Both the position numbers and the translations under genes were made by a program. Of a DNA stretch of 64,000 nucleotides, positions 18,231 to 26,959 are shown piece by piece (the first letter of the stretch is position 1; each line of letters opens with the position of its first letter). This stretch comes from Cryobacterium arcticum (GTDB lineage Bacteria > Actinomycetota > Actinomycetes > Actinomycetales > Microbacteriaceae), in the NCBI RefSeq assembly GCF_003185895.1, contig NZ_QHLY01000012.1, positions 1,949,844 to 2,013,843 on the forward strand, read 5' to 3'. The notes below the pieces were generated by a model. It ran no database searches and had not been told where the DNA came from. It was given only the letters and a program-made list of their open reading frames with translations.

Positions 18231-18385
18231 GGTCTCGACAAGCTCGACCAGCGAGACGGTCTGGGGGCCTCGACCAGCGAGACGGTTGCGGGGTCTCGAC
18301 AAGCTCGACCAGCGAGACGGTCTGGGGGTCTCGACAAGCTCGACCAGCGAGACGGGTGCTGGGGTCTCGACAGGCTCGACCAGCG
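18231..18385 (+). repeat. Cluster of four REP-like copies in tandem
   Basis: Copies begin at 18231, 18292, 18327 and 18363 in the same orientation, with a partial copy ending at 18285 between the first two. The unit is GGTCTCGACAAGCTCGACCA followed by GCGAGACGG, separated by short C/T/G spacers. The last copy has an A-to-G change (ACAGGC). The cluster fills the gap between the Excalibur gene and the tuf terminator, and no gene lies here. Confidence 0.9.
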
Positions 18386-18403
18386 CGGGGGGGGTCTTAA
18401 CGG

Positions 18404-18437
18404 CAACAGGGCCGGTCCCGAAGGACCGACCCTGTTG
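18404..18437 (-). terminator. Hairpin terminator of tuf and the str operon
   Basis: A 15-bp stem with one mismatch (CAACAGGGCCGGTCC against GGACCGACCCTGTTG) closes a CGAA loop, 37 bp beyond the tuf stop. The downstream T run is weak, but stem length and position make this the probable end of the leftward transcript. Confidence 0.75.
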
Positions 18438-18474
18438 TTCTGGACTAGCTCAACGAGTGAGCAGGTCTAGTGAA

Positions 18475-19668
18475 TTACTTGAGAACCGTGATGACGGTTC
18501 CGGCGCCGACGGTGCGGCCACCTTCACGAATAGCGAAGCCGAGGCCCTCTTCCATGGCGATCGGCTGGATCAGCGCGACAGTCATTTCCACGGTGTCGCC
18601 AGGCATGACCATCTCGGTGCCCTCGGGCAGCGTGATGACGCCGGTGACGTCGGTGGTGCGGAAGTAGAACTGCGGGCGGTAGTTCGCGTAGAACGGGTTG
18701 TGACGCCCACCCTCATCCTTTGACAGGATGTACGCGGTGCCCTCGAAGTCGGTGTGCGGCGTAACCGAACCCGGCTTGACGACAACCTGGCCGCGCTCAA
18801 CGTCTTCGCGCTTGGTGCCACGAAGAAGCAGACCACAGTTCTCGCCGGCCCAAGCCTCGTCGAGCTGCTTGTGGAACATCTCGATACCAGTGACCGTGGT
18901 CTTGATGGTCGGGCGGATGCCGACAACCTCGACCTCGGAGTTGATCTTGAGGGTTCCACGCTCGGCGCGGCCGGTGACAACAGTTCCACGACCGGTGATC
19001 GTGAAGACGTCCTCGATCGGCATCAGGAAGGGCTTGTCCTTGTCGCGGACGGGCTCCGGGAAGTAGTCATCCACAGCCTGCATGAGCTCGAGGATCTTTG
19101 CAACCCACTTGGGGTCACCCTCGAGCGCCTTGAGAGCGGAAACCTGAACGACGGGGGCGTTGTCGCCATCGAAGCCCTGGGCGGAGAGGAGTTCGCGAAC
19201 CTCGAGCTCAACGAGCTCAAGGATCTCTTCGTCGTCAACCGCGTCGGACTTGTTCAGTGCGACGAGCAGGGACGGCACGCCGACCTGCTTCGCGAGCAGA
19301 ACGTGCTCACGGGTCTGAGCCATCGGGCCGTCAGTAGCGGCAACCACGAGGATCGCGCCGTCCATCTGAGCAGCACCGGTGATCATGTTCTTGATGTAGT
19401 CAGCGTGGCCGGGAGCGTCAACGTGTGCGTAGTGACGCTTCTCGGTCTCGTACTCAACATGCGAGATGTTGATCGTGATGCCGCGCTGGCGCTCTTCGGG
19501 AGCGGAGTCGATCGACGCGAAGTCGCGCTGAACGTTGGTTGCGGAAGGGAACGTGTCGGCGAGGACCTTCGAGATCGCTGCCGTCAGCGTGGTCTTTCCG
19601 TGGTCAACGTGACCGATCGTTCCGATGTTTACGTGCGGCTTGTTCCGCTCGAACTTGGCCTTGGCCAC
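18475..19668 (-). CDS. tuf: Translation elongation factor Tu
   Basis: A 397-residue GTPase that carries aminoacyl-tRNA to the ribosome. The nucleotide-binding motifs are G1 [10 protein letters not shown]3 [12 protein letters not shown], and G4 [10 protein letters not shown]. The last has the Cys of classical NKCD replaced by Ser. Domains 2 and 3 are complete, ending [16 protein letters not shown]. The start is GTG, behind a strong AGGAGG seven bases upstream. It is the last gene of rpsL-rpsG-fusA-tuf, with 126 bp of leader holding a hairpin after fusA, and is probably read both from the operon and from its own promoter. Confidence 0.99.
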   Translation of the reverse strand: MAKAKFERNKPHVNIGTIGHVDHGKTTLTAAISKVLADTFPSATNVQRDFASIDSAPEERQRGITINISHVEYETEKRHYAHVDAPGHADYIKNMITGAAQMDGAILVVAATDGPMAQTREHVLLAKQVGVPSLLVALNKSDAVDDEEILELVELEVRELLSAQGFDGDNAPVVQVSALKALEGDPKWVAKILELMQAVDDYFPEPVRDKDKPFLMPIEDVFTITGRGTVVTGRAERGTLKINSEVEVVGIRPTIKTTVTGIEMFHKQLDEAWAGENCGLLLRGTKREDVERGQVVVKPGSVTPHTDFEGTAYILSKDEGGRHNPFYANYRPQFYFRTTDVTGVITLPEGTEMVMPGDTVEMTVALIQPIAMEEGLGFAIREGGRTVGAGTVITVLK

Positions 19669-19694
19669 TGTGGGTCCTCCTCAGGACTCTCGGC

Positions 19695-19724
19695 TCCACC
19701 GGACGTTGGTTTACGCCCGGTGGA
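19695..19724 (-). promoter_or_regulatory. Hairpin in the tuf leader
   Basis: TCCACCGG at 19695-19702 pairs with CCGGTGGA at 19717-19724 across a 14-nt loop. It lies about 26 bp upstream of the tuf GTG in the fusA-tuf gap. It could stabilise the tuf message after processing or modulate its translation. Function is inferred from position only. Confidence 0.4.
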
Positions 19725-19794
19725 ACTGCTGGATTTGTGTACTTATGTTACTCGGGCCTGGGGGCCTAAGCGATTCGGCCCGAAGGCCGGTGGG

Positions 19795-21909
19795 TTACTC
19801 GCCCTTGTTCTTCTGGATGATCTCGTCGGCAACAGCCTTCGGGACCTCCTGGTAGCTCTCGAAGGTCATCGAGTACACCGCGCGGCCCGAGGTCTTGGAC
19901 CTCAGGTCGCCGATGTAACCGAACATCTCCGACAGCGGAACGTTGGCGCGAATAACCTTCACGCCCTGGGCGTCCTCCATGGTCTGGATCTGGCCACGAC
20001 GAGAGTTGAGGTCACCGATAACGTCACCCATGTATTCCTCAGGGGTGCGCACCTCGACGGCCATCAACGGCTCGAGAAGAACGGGGTTTGCCTTACGAAC
20101 GGCTTCCTTGAAGCCCATCGAACCGGCAATCTTGAACGCCATCTCCGAGGAGTCGACGTCGTGAGCGGCACCGTCAAGCAGGCTCGCCTTGACGCCGACC
20201 ATCGGGTAACCGGCGAGCACACCCACGTGGAGGGCATCCTGGATTCCGGCGTCAACCGAAGGGATGTACTCACGCGGGATACGACCACCGGTGACCTTGT
20301 TCACGAACTCGTACGACTTGTCGGCAGTGATTTCAAGCGGCTCGATCGCGATCTGAATCTTCGCGAACTGGCCGGATCCACCGGTCTGCTTCTTGTGCGT
20401 GTAGTCGTGACGCTCGACGGCCTTCTTGATCGTCTCGCGGTAAGCAACCTGGGGCTTGCCGACGTTCGCCTCAACGTTGAATTCACGCTTCATGCGGTCG
20501 ACGAGGATGTCCAGGTGAAGCTCGCCCATTCCCTTGATGACCGTCTGACCAGTTTCCTGGTTCTGCTCGGTACGGAAAGTGGGGTCTTCTTCGGCCAGCT
20601 TCTGGATCGCGAGACCCAGCTTTTCCTGGTCCTGCTTGGTCTTCGGCTCGATGGCAACTTCGATCACCGGGTCGGGGAACGTCATCGACTCGAGTACGAC
20701 CTGGTGCTGCGGGTCGCTCAGGGTGTCGCCGGTGGTCGTGTCCTTGAGGCCGATGACCGCGTAGATGTGACCGGCGGTAACGAAACTGACCGGGTTTTCC
20801 TTGTTGGCGTGCATCTGGAAGATCTTCCCGATGCGCTCCTTCTTGCCCTTGGTGGAGTTGATGACCTGCGCGCCGGTGTCCAGGTGACCGGAGTAGACGC
20901 GAACGTAGGTCAGACGACCGAAGAACGGGTGCACGGCAACCTTGAACGCGAGAGCCGTGAACGGCTCCTCTGACGTGGGGTGGCGCAGTACAACGATTTC
21001 TTCGTCACGCGCGTCGTGGGCCTCGATGGCCGGCACGTCGAGCGGGGTCGGCAGGTAGTCGACAACGGCATCCAGCATCGGCTGCACGCCACGGTTCTTG
21101 AACGCGGAACCGCAGAGGACCGGGTAGATCTCGCTGGCGACGGTGAGCTTACGGATCGCGTGCTTGATCTCGGAAACGGTGAGCTCTTCGCCGGAGAAGT
21201 ACTTCTCCATGAGGTCGTCGTCGGTCTCGGCGACGGTCTCGAGAAGCAGCTTGCGGTATTCCGCAGCCTGCTCGACGAGGTCTTCGGGGATCTCTTCGAT
21301 GGCGTACTTGGAGCCCATCTCGACGTCACCCTTGGAGTCGCCGCGCCAGGTCAGCGCACGCATCTCGACCAGGTCGACAACACCTTCGAAGGTGTTCTCG
21401 GCGCCGATCGGGAGCTGGATGACCAGCGGCTTGGCGCCGAGGCGCTTGACGATGGTGTCGACGGTGTAGAAGAAGTCGGCGCCGAGCTTGTCCATCTTGT
21501 TGACGAAGCAAATGCGGGGCACGTCGTACTTGTCGGCCTGGCGCCAGACGGTTTCGGACTGGGGCTCAACGCCCTCCTTGCCGTCGAACACGGCAACCGC
21601 GCCGTCGAGAACGCGGAGCGAACGCTCCACCTCGACGGTGAAGTCCACGTGGCCAGGGGTGTCGATGATGTTGATCTGGTTACCGGCCCAGAAACACGTG
21701 GTGGCAGCGGACGTGATGGTGATGCCACGTTCCTGCTCCTGTGCCATCCAGTCCATCGTGGAGGCGCCATCGTGCGTCTCACCGATCTTGTGGTTGACAC
21801 CCGTGTAATACAGGATGCGCTCGGTAACGGTGGTCTTGCCGGCATCAATGTGGGCCATGATGCCGATGTTGCGGACCTTGCTCAGGTCGGTGAGCACGTC
21901 AAGTGCCAC
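19795..21909 (-). CDS. fusA: Translation elongation factor G
   Basis: A 704-residue translocase GTPase. It shows G1 [10 protein letters not shown]3 DTPGHVDFT and G4 [10 protein letters not shown], then domains II-V including [18 protein letters not shown] and the C-terminal [18 protein letters not shown]. Length matches other actinobacterial EF-G. It starts with GTG behind GGAGG. An inverted pair of the intergenic repeat lies between rpsG and this gene, an unusual insert inside the str operon. Confidence 0.99.
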   Translation of the reverse strand: MALDVLTDLSKVRNIGIMAHIDAGKTTVTERILYYTGVNHKIGETHDGASTMDWMAQEQERGITITSAATTCFWAGNQINIIDTPGHVDFTVEVERSLRVLDGAVAVFDGKEGVEPQSETVWRQADKYDVPRICFVNKMDKLGADFFYTVDTIVKRLGAKPLVIQLPIGAENTFEGVVDLVEMRALTWRGDSKGDVEMGSKYAIEEIPEDLVEQAAEYRKLLLETVAETDDDLMEKYFSGEELTVSEIKHAIRKLTVASEIYPVLCGSAFKNRGVQPMLDAVVDYLPTPLDVPAIEAHDARDEEIVVLRHPTSEEPFTALAFKVAVHPFFGRLTYVRVYSGHLDTGAQVINSTKGKKERIGKIFQMHANKENPVSFVTAGHIYAVIGLKDTTTGDTLSDPQHQVVLESMTFPDPVIEVAIEPKTKQDQEKLGLAIQKLAEEDPTFRTEQNQETGQTVIKGMGELHLDILVDRMKREFNVEANVGKPQVAYRETIKKAVERHDYTHKKQTGGSGQFAKIQIAIEPLEITADKSYEFVNKVTGGRIPREYIPSVDAGIQDALHVGVLAGYPMVGVKASLLDGAAHDVDSSEMAFKIAGSMGFKEAVRKANPVLLEPLMAVEVRTPEEYMGDVIGDLNSRRGQIQTMEDAQGVKVIRANVPLSEMFGYIGDLRSKTSGRAVYSMTFESYQEVPKAVADEIIQKNKGE

Positions 21910-21962
21910 GGGTGTCCTCCGGAAGTGTTGAAAGAAAGGTGAGGTTGAACAGGCCTTGCGCC

Positions 21963-22002
21963 GGTCGAGCGTGTCGAGACCAGGGTCTCGACAAGCTCGA
22001 CC
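21963..22002. repeat. Inverted pair of REP-like copies inside the str operon
   Basis: GGTCGAGCGTGTCGAGACC at 21963-21981 is followed after two bases by its near-complement GGTCTCGACAAGCTCGACC at 21984-22002. Only one or two positions mismatch. The RNA would form an almost uninterrupted stem of about 19 bp with a tiny loop, between the rpsG stop (22015) and the fusA ribosome site. Confidence 0.9.
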
Positions 22003-22014
22003 AGCGGAAAGTGA

Positions 22015-22485
22015 CTACCAGCGGTAGTGAGCGAAAGCCTTGTTCGCTTCAGCCATCTTGTGAGTGTCCTCACGACGCTTCACAGCGGCACCGAGGCCGT
22101 TGGACGCGTCGAGGATCTCGTTGGTGAGGCGCTCGGTCATGGTCTTCTCGCGACGCGCCTTGGCGTAGCTGGTCAACCAACGCAGCGCGAGGGTGTTCGC
22201 GCGGTGCGGCTTGACTTCGACGGGCACCTGGTAGGTGGAACCACCGACGCGGCGCGAACGCACCTCGAGGGTCGGGCGCACGTTGTCGAGTGCCTTCTTC
22301 AGCGTGACAACAGCATCCGCACCGTTCTTGGCAACGACGCCTTCGAGTGCATCGTAAACGATGCGCTCGGCGAGGCCCTTTTTGCCGTCGAGGAGGATCT
22401 TGTTGACCAGCTGGCTAACAATGGGGGCGCCGTATACCGGGTCAGCGATAACGGGACGCTTGGGCGCTGGGCCTTTACGAGGCAT
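22015..22485 (-). CDS. rpsG: 30S ribosomal protein S7
   Basis: A 156-residue primary 16S rRNA-binding protein of the small-subunit head. It begins [20 protein letters not shown] and has the conserved block [20 protein letters not shown], ending [14 protein letters not shown]. Length is standard. Its ATG overlaps the TAA of rpsL by one base (TAATG), so the two are coupled. It is the only gene of this operon with an ATG start. Confidence 0.99.
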   Translation of the reverse strand: MPRKGPAPKRPVIADPVYGAPIVSQLVNKILLDGKKGLAERIVYDALEGVVAKNGADAVVTLKKALDNVRPTLEVRSRRVGGSTYQVPVEVKPHRANTLALRWLTSYAKARREKTMTERLTNEILDASNGLGAAVKRREDTHKMAEANKAFAHYRW

Positions 22486-22859
22486 TACTTCTTCTCCATC
22501 TTGGCGCCGTAGCGGCTACGAGCCTGCTTGCGGTTCTTGACTGCCTGGGTGTCCAGTGCGCCACGAACGATCTTGTAACGAACACCGGGGAGGTCCTTAA
22601 CACGACCGCCGCGAACGAGCACCATCGAGTGCTCCTGCAGGTTGTGGCCTTCACCGGGGATGTAGGCGGTGACCTCGGTACCGTTGGACAGCTTGACGCG
22701 AGCAACCTTGCGGAGAGCCGAGTTCGGCTTCTTCGGGGTGGTCGTGTACACGCGCGTGCAAACGCCGCGCTGCTGGGGGTTGGACTTCAGGGCGGGAGCC
22801 TTGGTCTTGGTGACCTTGGGGCTGCGTCCCTTTCGCACCAACTGCTGAATGGTGGGCAC
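22485..22859 (-). CDS. rpsL: 30S ribosomal protein S12
   Basis: A 124-residue decoding-centre protein. The start is the GTG at 22859 (read as [11 protein letters not shown]) behind AAGGAG. The longer frame to 22922 is upstream leader. Both streptomycin-contact loops are wild type: [13 protein letters not shown] (Lys43 region) and [12 protein letters not shown] (Lys88 region). It is the first gene of the str operon, about 250 nt downstream of a strong promoter at 23120-23148. Confidence 0.99.
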   Translation of the reverse strand: MPTIQQLVRKGRSPKVTKTKAPALKSNPQQRGVCTRVYTTTPKKPNSALRKVARVKLSNGTEVTAYIPGEGHNLQEHSMVLVRGGRVKDLPGVRYKIVRGALDTQAVKNRKQARSRYGAKMEKK

Positions 22860-23119
22860 TAATAACTCCTTGTTTTTGCTGCACGGTGACAGCTGACTGA
22901 TGTCAAAGCATTCGAATCGCACTTCGCAGTGCTCATCGAGTTCATCTGGACCCTCCGGACATCACGAACTCGCGTTCGATCGTTCTGGTGGGTATGCCGT
23001 GGGGGCCGCTCGGAGAGCAAACCCTGCTTGCGTGGAGTGTCGGGGCGTCTGAAGTGCAACCCGATGTTGGAACAACGAAGCGGCATAACTGAAGCGCACG
23101 ACAAAGCGCACACCGGTCA
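22860..23119 (-). other. Long untranslated leader of the rpsL operon
   Basis: About 250 nt lie between the predicted start of transcription (near 23112) and the rpsL GTG. I see no convincing gene in it. Frames on both strands lack ribosome sites and conserved motifs. Its length leaves room for leader control by ribosomal proteins, but I did not find a clear attenuator. Confidence 0.4.
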
Positions 23120-23148
23120 ATGCTAACCCCGCCGGGGGTGTGGGTCAA
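23120..23148 (-). promoter_or_regulatory. Sigma-A-type promoter of the str operon
   Basis: On the minus strand, TTGACC (23143-23148) is separated by exactly 17 bp from TAGCAT (23120-23125). Both boxes are close to consensus (5/6 and 4/6) with ideal spacing. It lies between the hypothetical gene ending at 23185 and rpsL, and is the only strong candidate for the operon. Confidence 0.7.
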
Positions 23149-23184
23149 GCGGATCCGATTCCGGCGACATGAGCGAGACGCAAC

Positions 23185-23829
23185 TCACCGACTGTGCGGG
23201 TCAAGCGTGCTACCCAGGTCGGCCAGGAGCGCCTGCACCTGCGGTTCCACGAACCGGGCGATGGCGTTCTGCAGCTCGTCTTTGTGCCCGGCCAGCACCG
23301 CGCACACCCGCCGGCCCACGATCAGCGCGTAGTCGTCGGCGAGGCGCATCTCCACTCGCAGCGACGCCTTCTCTTCGATGCTGAGCGGCGGCGGAACGAG
23401 CTCCGGGTCGTCGGCGCTGAGCGGCTGCACGAACTCTTCGAAGGTGAACAGGTAGGGCGAGTCCGGTTCGCTGGGCGGCGGGTCGAGCTCGATGCCGTCG
23501 AACTCCGGGCCGAGTCCTTCCAACGGGTGGTACGCCTGCGCGGCCCGGCGCAACTCGATCAGCCCGAGTTCGCGGTGCAGCATCGGCAGGTTCTGCGCGG
23601 TGTAGGTTTCGACCTCGTCTTCGATGAGCGTCTTCACTCGCATCGAGAGCGGATGCTGCACCGCGTGCGGCACATCCGTGTCGAGGCCGGCGGCCTTGAG
23701 CACCGGGGAGCCGAAGCACTGCTGGCAGAGTCTGGAGCGTGCCCGGTGCGTGCCGGGCCGCCACCGCGGAACCCAACGCAACCAGGCCTCGACCTCGCGG
23801 CCGACCCGCGACTCGATGGATGCATCCAT
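23185..23829 (-). CDS. Conserved hypothetical protein with one CxxC
   Basis: A 214-residue acidic soluble protein that I do not recognise functionally. It starts MDASIESRVGREVEAWLRW, followed by RARSRLCQQCFGSP, whose CQQC could bind a metal only if paired with another molecule. The rest is helical and rich in Glu, Leu and Pro, with no membrane segment or signal peptide. The ATG at 23829 is preferred. A TTG at 23838 would add three residues. No ribosome site precedes it, but a -35/-10 pair ends right before the ATG, suggesting a leaderless transcript. It sits upstream of rpsL on the same strand. Confidence 0.65.
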   Translation of the reverse strand: MDASIESRVGREVEAWLRWVPRWRPGTHRARSRLCQQCFGSPVLKAAGLDTDVPHAVQHPLSMRVKTLIEDEVETYTAQNLPMLHRELGLIELRRAAQAYHPLEGLGPEFDGIELDPPPSEPDSPYLFTFEEFVQPLSADDPELVPPPLSIEEKASLRVEMRLADDYALIVGRRVCAVLAGHKDELQNAIARFVEPQVQALLADLGSTLDPHSR

Positions 23830-23837
23830 GGCTGTCA

Positions 23838-23866
23838 AGTTTAGTCCGTGAGGGCCGGCCAGTCAC
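23838..23866 (-). promoter_or_regulatory. Possible leaderless promoter of the conserved hypothetical gene
   Basis: On the minus strand, GTGACT (23861-23866), a 17-bp spacer and TAAACT (23838-23843) place the start of transcription at or within a base or two of the ATG at 23829. No Shine-Dalgarno sequence is present, which fits leaderless translation, common in actinobacteria. Confidence 0.4.
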
Positions 23867-23868
23867 CA

Positions 23869-24040
23869 GATTTCGACAAGCTCAACCAACGGAGTGGTCA
23901 CGACCATCTCGTTGGTCGAGCTTGTCGAGACCCCGTAAGCCGACCCCTGAACGAACGTCACGAGGTTTCGACAAGCTCAACCAACGGAGCGGTCGCGATC
24001 CGGAGGAATGGTCACGAGATCTCGACAAGCTCGATCAGCG
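23869..24040. repeat. Cluster of REP-like copies, two of them inverted
   Basis: Direct copies at 23869-23892, 23964-23987 and 24018-24040, and an inverted copy at 23910-23932. The first and the inverted copy can pair over about 20 bp. Direct copies here carry TTTCGACAAGCTCAACCAAC, a variant of the main form. The cluster fills the gap between the hypothetical gene and the YitT-family gene. Confidence 0.9.
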
Positions 24041-24096
24041 GAACGGGCTCGATCAGCGGAGTGGGCTCGACCGGCGGTGGGGAGCGTTCTGCGGGA

Positions 24097-24738
24097 CTAG
24101 CCGAAGTAGCGGTCCGGGCGGTGGTTCATGGCGATGATCATGTTCAGGATGACCGCGCCGACCACTGAGAGCAGCACCATTGGCACCGGCAGGGTGGCGA
24201 AGGCAGCGAGCACGATGAGCACGTCGACGACGAGCTGCACGTAGCCGGCACGCCAGCCGCGGCTCTGCTGCAGGTAGAGCGCGAGGATGTTGACCCCGCC
24301 CAGGCTGGCCTGGTGGCGGAACAGCACGATCAGGCCGATTCCGGCGAGCAGGCTGCCCAGGATGGTGGCGTAGACCGGGTCCATGTGCCGGATCTCCAGC
24401 AGCAGCGGGTGCACCTCGGAGAACAGCGACACCATCACCACGGCGGCGAGGGTCTTGAGGGTGAAGCGCCAGCCCATGCGGCGGATCGCCAGCACGAAGA
24501 AGGGGATGTTGACGAGCACGAACCAGACGCTGAACGACCATCCGCTCACGTAGCTGGCGAGAAGCGCGATGCCGGCGGTGCCGCCGGTGGCGACCCCCAC
24601 CTCCTTGAGCAGGTAGAGGCCGAAGGAGACGGCGAACGTGCCGATGAACAGGGCGACGATGTTCTCAAAGCGACTGTGCGGCACCCGCTGCGGACCCTCG
24701 GACGGGTCGACGATCGGGGCGGGAACCGTGCGCGTCAC
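24097..24738 (-). CDS. YitT-family integral membrane protein
   Basis: A 213-residue membrane protein with five to six hydrophobic segments. The N-terminal part FIGTFAVSFGLYLLKEVGVATGGTAGIALL and later SLLAGIGLIVLFRHQASLGG are the duplicated G-rich blocks of the YitT/YczE (DUF161) family. The C-terminal DUF2179 domain of longer YitT proteins is absent. Function of the family is unknown, with transport suspected. It starts with GTG. The downstream neighbour across the repeat cluster is the CxxC hypothetical gene. Confidence 0.75.
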   Translation of the reverse strand: MTRTVPAPIVDPSEGPQRVPHSRFENIVALFIGTFAVSFGLYLLKEVGVATGGTAGIALLASYVSGWSFSVWFVLVNIPFFVLAIRRMGWRFTLKTLAAVVMVSLFSEVHPLLLEIRHMDPVYATILGSLLAGIGLIVLFRHQASLGGVNILALYLQQSRGWRAGYVQLVVDVLIVLAAFATLPVPMVLLSVVGAVILNMIIAMNHRPDRYFG

Positions 24739-24797
24739 GCGCGCAGCTCCAGGAGATAAGTGGCACAGGTCATTACGCCATGGTACTCAGCGCAGGG

Positions 24798-25325
24798 TCA
24801 GCCCAACGCCGCGGGCTTTTCGGGCACAGGACCGGGCCAGGCGCCGTACCGCTCGGCGAGGTCGTCGACCGACAGTTCGAGCTTCGGGCCGGGCTGGTCG
24901 GTCCAGCCGAGTTCGGCGGCGGCCGGCGCGAGGTCGAGGGCGGAGTCTCCGTCGAGGAAGCCGACCGAGACCACGGTGGTCGGTTCTTCCACCGTGACCG
25001 ACCAGGCCTGGGCGAGGGTGTAGTCCAGCAGGGCGGGCAGGTCACCGGCGTAGCCGGCCTCGAGGTTGAGGCCGGTGGTGAGTTCGATCTGGGAAGGCAG
25101 GCCGTTGGGTCCACTGGTCACGATCGCGTCGAGCACCCCGGGCACCGACTTGAGGTCGGCGACGGCAGCTGACCCCTTGCGCTCAGCGCCGGTGCCCGCA
25201 CCAGCGGACGGCTCGGTGTCGGCGCTCTGACCGAGGCCCAGGCATCCACTGAGCACTACCGATCCGGCCAGTCCGAACAACAGCACGGTGGCGATACGTC
25301 TGAATCTGCGTTGGGGGTGGGCCAT
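24798..25325 (-). CDS. Putative lipoprotein of the type VII secretion locus
   Basis: A 175-residue protein with a lipoprotein signal: basic start MAHPQRRFRR, hydrophobic run, then lipobox VVLSGC with Cys28 as the likely lipidation site. A flexible Ala/Gly/Ser-rich stretch follows, then a domain of about 120 residues. I do not recognise that domain. Its start is 2 bp beyond the stop of the hydrolase gene, so the two are one transcription unit and probably act together at the cell surface. Confidence 0.75.
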   Translation of the reverse strand: MAHPQRRFRRIATVLLFGLAGSVVLSGCLGLGQSADTEPSAGAGTGAERKGSAAVADLKSVPGVLDAIVTSGPNGLPSQIELTTGLNLEAGYAGDLPALLDYTLAQAWSVTVEEPTTVVSVGFLDGDSALDLAPAAAELGWTDQPGPKLELSVDDLAERYGAWPGPVPEKPAALG

Positions 25326-25327
25326 GG

Positions 25328-26959
25328 CTAGCGTTGTGCTCCGTAATCGGTGGTGGTCGTGGGTCCGGACCCGTTGAAGAATCCGTCGGCCGATTCCGAC
25401 CAGGCAGTGACGCTGGGGTCGGTGGATGCGTCGACTTCGGCCGCCGTGATCGCGTACCGGTTGGAGTTGTGCGCACTTTGATCGCCGGCCATGCCCACGG
25501 GAACGCCCTTGTCGCTCGGCAACGAGGGTGCGTCGGCATGTACGGTGCTCCAGTTGGCGGAATCCGGGTTGCTGTTGCCGTCGAGTTTGGCCACCGGGTC
25601 TTCGTCGAATTCGAGCGAAAGCACCTGTACGTCGCTGGGGATGTCGAAGTTGGCGATGGGCGAACCGCCGGTGGCCACGTGGGTGATGTTGTAATCGAGG
25701 CTGGGGTCGGCGGCCATCTGGCCGGCGACGATACCGCCCAGGCTGAAGCCCTCGAGCATCACCGGGTTTTCCGAGGTGATGCCGGCTTCCTTCATCGCGG
25801 CATCAACCGCGCTGGAGAGCGCGGTCTGCTGGGCGAGCATGGCGTGGGTGTCGCTGGTGACGTCGTTCGGGGTGCTGCCGGCGGTCGGGTCCCAGGACTG
25901 GGTGCTGGGAATCTGCACGATGAAGCTGGGCGGGTTGCCCGGTACTTCGGTGATGCGGATGCGCGCGAAGCTATCTGTGTCGTCACCGATGGCGTCGAAT
26001 TCGTCGATTTGGGCCGAACCCTCGAACAGGGTGCTCAGATTGGTGGGCGACACCACTTCCTCACCTACGATCGCAGGCGGTTCGAAGAGGTCGCCGCGGT
26101 CGAGCAGCTGGCCGTCGTTGAAGTGCCCGCCCTGGTTGCCGGCGCCGATGATGGCCTGGAGCGCCTCTTCGTAGGTGTTCGGCGGCCACGGCACCCCGGT
26201 GAGTTTCTCGAGCAGGGCGTTGGTGCCGGCCAGGCCCAAGATCACAGTGAGCGGCAAGGTCAGGCCGGTGAGCAGGCCGGGCGCGCCCTGCGCGATGAGG
26301 TCGACCACCCACGCATTGTCGCCGGCGAGCTCGTTGAGTTGCGCCAGTTGATCGGCGAACGTTTCGTCGACCGCGTCTTGAGCCGCATCGACGTCGTAGG
26401 CCTCGATAGTGTTCGCAGCCAGGGTGCCGAGTGCGAGGCCGGGGTTGAGCAGGGTGGCGGGGTTGGCGAGGGTCTTGTCGATCCCCTCGCCGAGGGCGTT
26501 GACCCCCTCCGCCAGGTACCCGCCCACGTAGACTCCGGCCACATCGGCCAGCGCCAAGACGCCAGCGCCGAGGGCGAGGGGCACCGCCATGACGCCCAGG
26601 AAGAGCGTGCCGGTGTTCACGGCCGCGTTGGCGAGGATCGTGAGGCTGGCGTCGACGGCCTCATAGGCATCTACCGCCCCGGCCAGGAACACGGCGGTGA
26701 CGCCGGCGTCGGTGGCGAAGAGGAGCATCTGGCCGGTGGCGAAGATGATCTCTTGTTCGGCGGCCGCGGCGGTGATCGGCGAGAGGATGGCGGAGGCCAG
26801 CAGGTTGCCGTCGACGGCGATGCCGGCCGCGGCTGTGGCCTGGTCGACGAGCTGCTCCGACATGGCCCAGAGCTGCGCCGACTCGGTGCGCATGTCGTCG
26901 AGGTGCGCGCCGATGCCGCCCGCTCCCCCGGAGACGGTGATGCCGCCCGAGTCAGCCAC
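25328..26959 (-). CDS. Alpha/beta-hydrolase with WXG100-like N-terminus, candidate type VII substrate
   Basis: A 543-residue protein. Residues 1-100 form a Gly-rich start and a helical segment of WXG100/PE-PPE-like appearance. Residues 100-250 are hydrophobic and Ala/Gly/Leu-rich. Residues 330-510 look like an alpha/beta-hydrolase domain. The nucleophile elbow is GFSLGG (Ser406), with Asp454 in EFDEDPV and His497 in SAHNSNRY as probable triad members. This resembles actinobacterial PE-PPE-type esterases secreted by type VII systems. It begins with GTG and overlaps the preceding EspG-like gene by 8 nt. A lipid or ester substrate is inferred only. Confidence 0.65.
   Translation of the reverse strand: MADSGGITVSGGAGGIGAHLDDMRTESAQLWAMSEQLVDQATAAAGIAVDGNLLASAILSPITAAAAEQEIIFATGQMLLFATDAGVTAVFLAGAVDAYEAVDASLTILANAAVNTGTLFLGVMAVPLALGAGVLALADVAGVYVGGYLAEGVNALGEGIDKTLANPATLLNPGLALGTLAANTIEAYDVDAAQDAVDETFADQLAQLNELAGDNAWVVDLIAQGAPGLLTGLTLPLTVILGLAGTNALLEKLTGVPWPPNTYEEALQAIIGAGNQGGHFNDGQLLDRGDLFEPPAIVGEEVVSPTNLSTLFEGSAQIDEFDAIGDDTDSFARIRITEVPGNPPSFIVQIPSTQSWDPTAGSTPNDVTSDTHAMLAQQTALSSAVDAAMKEAGITSENPVMLEGFSLGGIVAGQMAADPSLDYNITHVATGGSPIANFDIPSDVQVLSLEFDEDPVAKLDGNSNPDSANWSTVHADAPSLPSDKGVPVGMAGDQSAHNSNRYAITAAEVDASTDPSVTAWSESADGFFNGSGPTTTTDYGAQR

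Noticed and set aside
18231..18385. Possible CRISPR array because of regular repeats
   Set aside because: Spacers are irregular and made of repeat pieces. The same unit occurs singly elsewhere, and no cas gene is present.
18754..20973. Long rightward open frame of 739 codons across tuf and fusA
   Set aside because: It is antisense to two certain genes. High GC content makes long open antisense frames common, and it has no ribosome site or motif.
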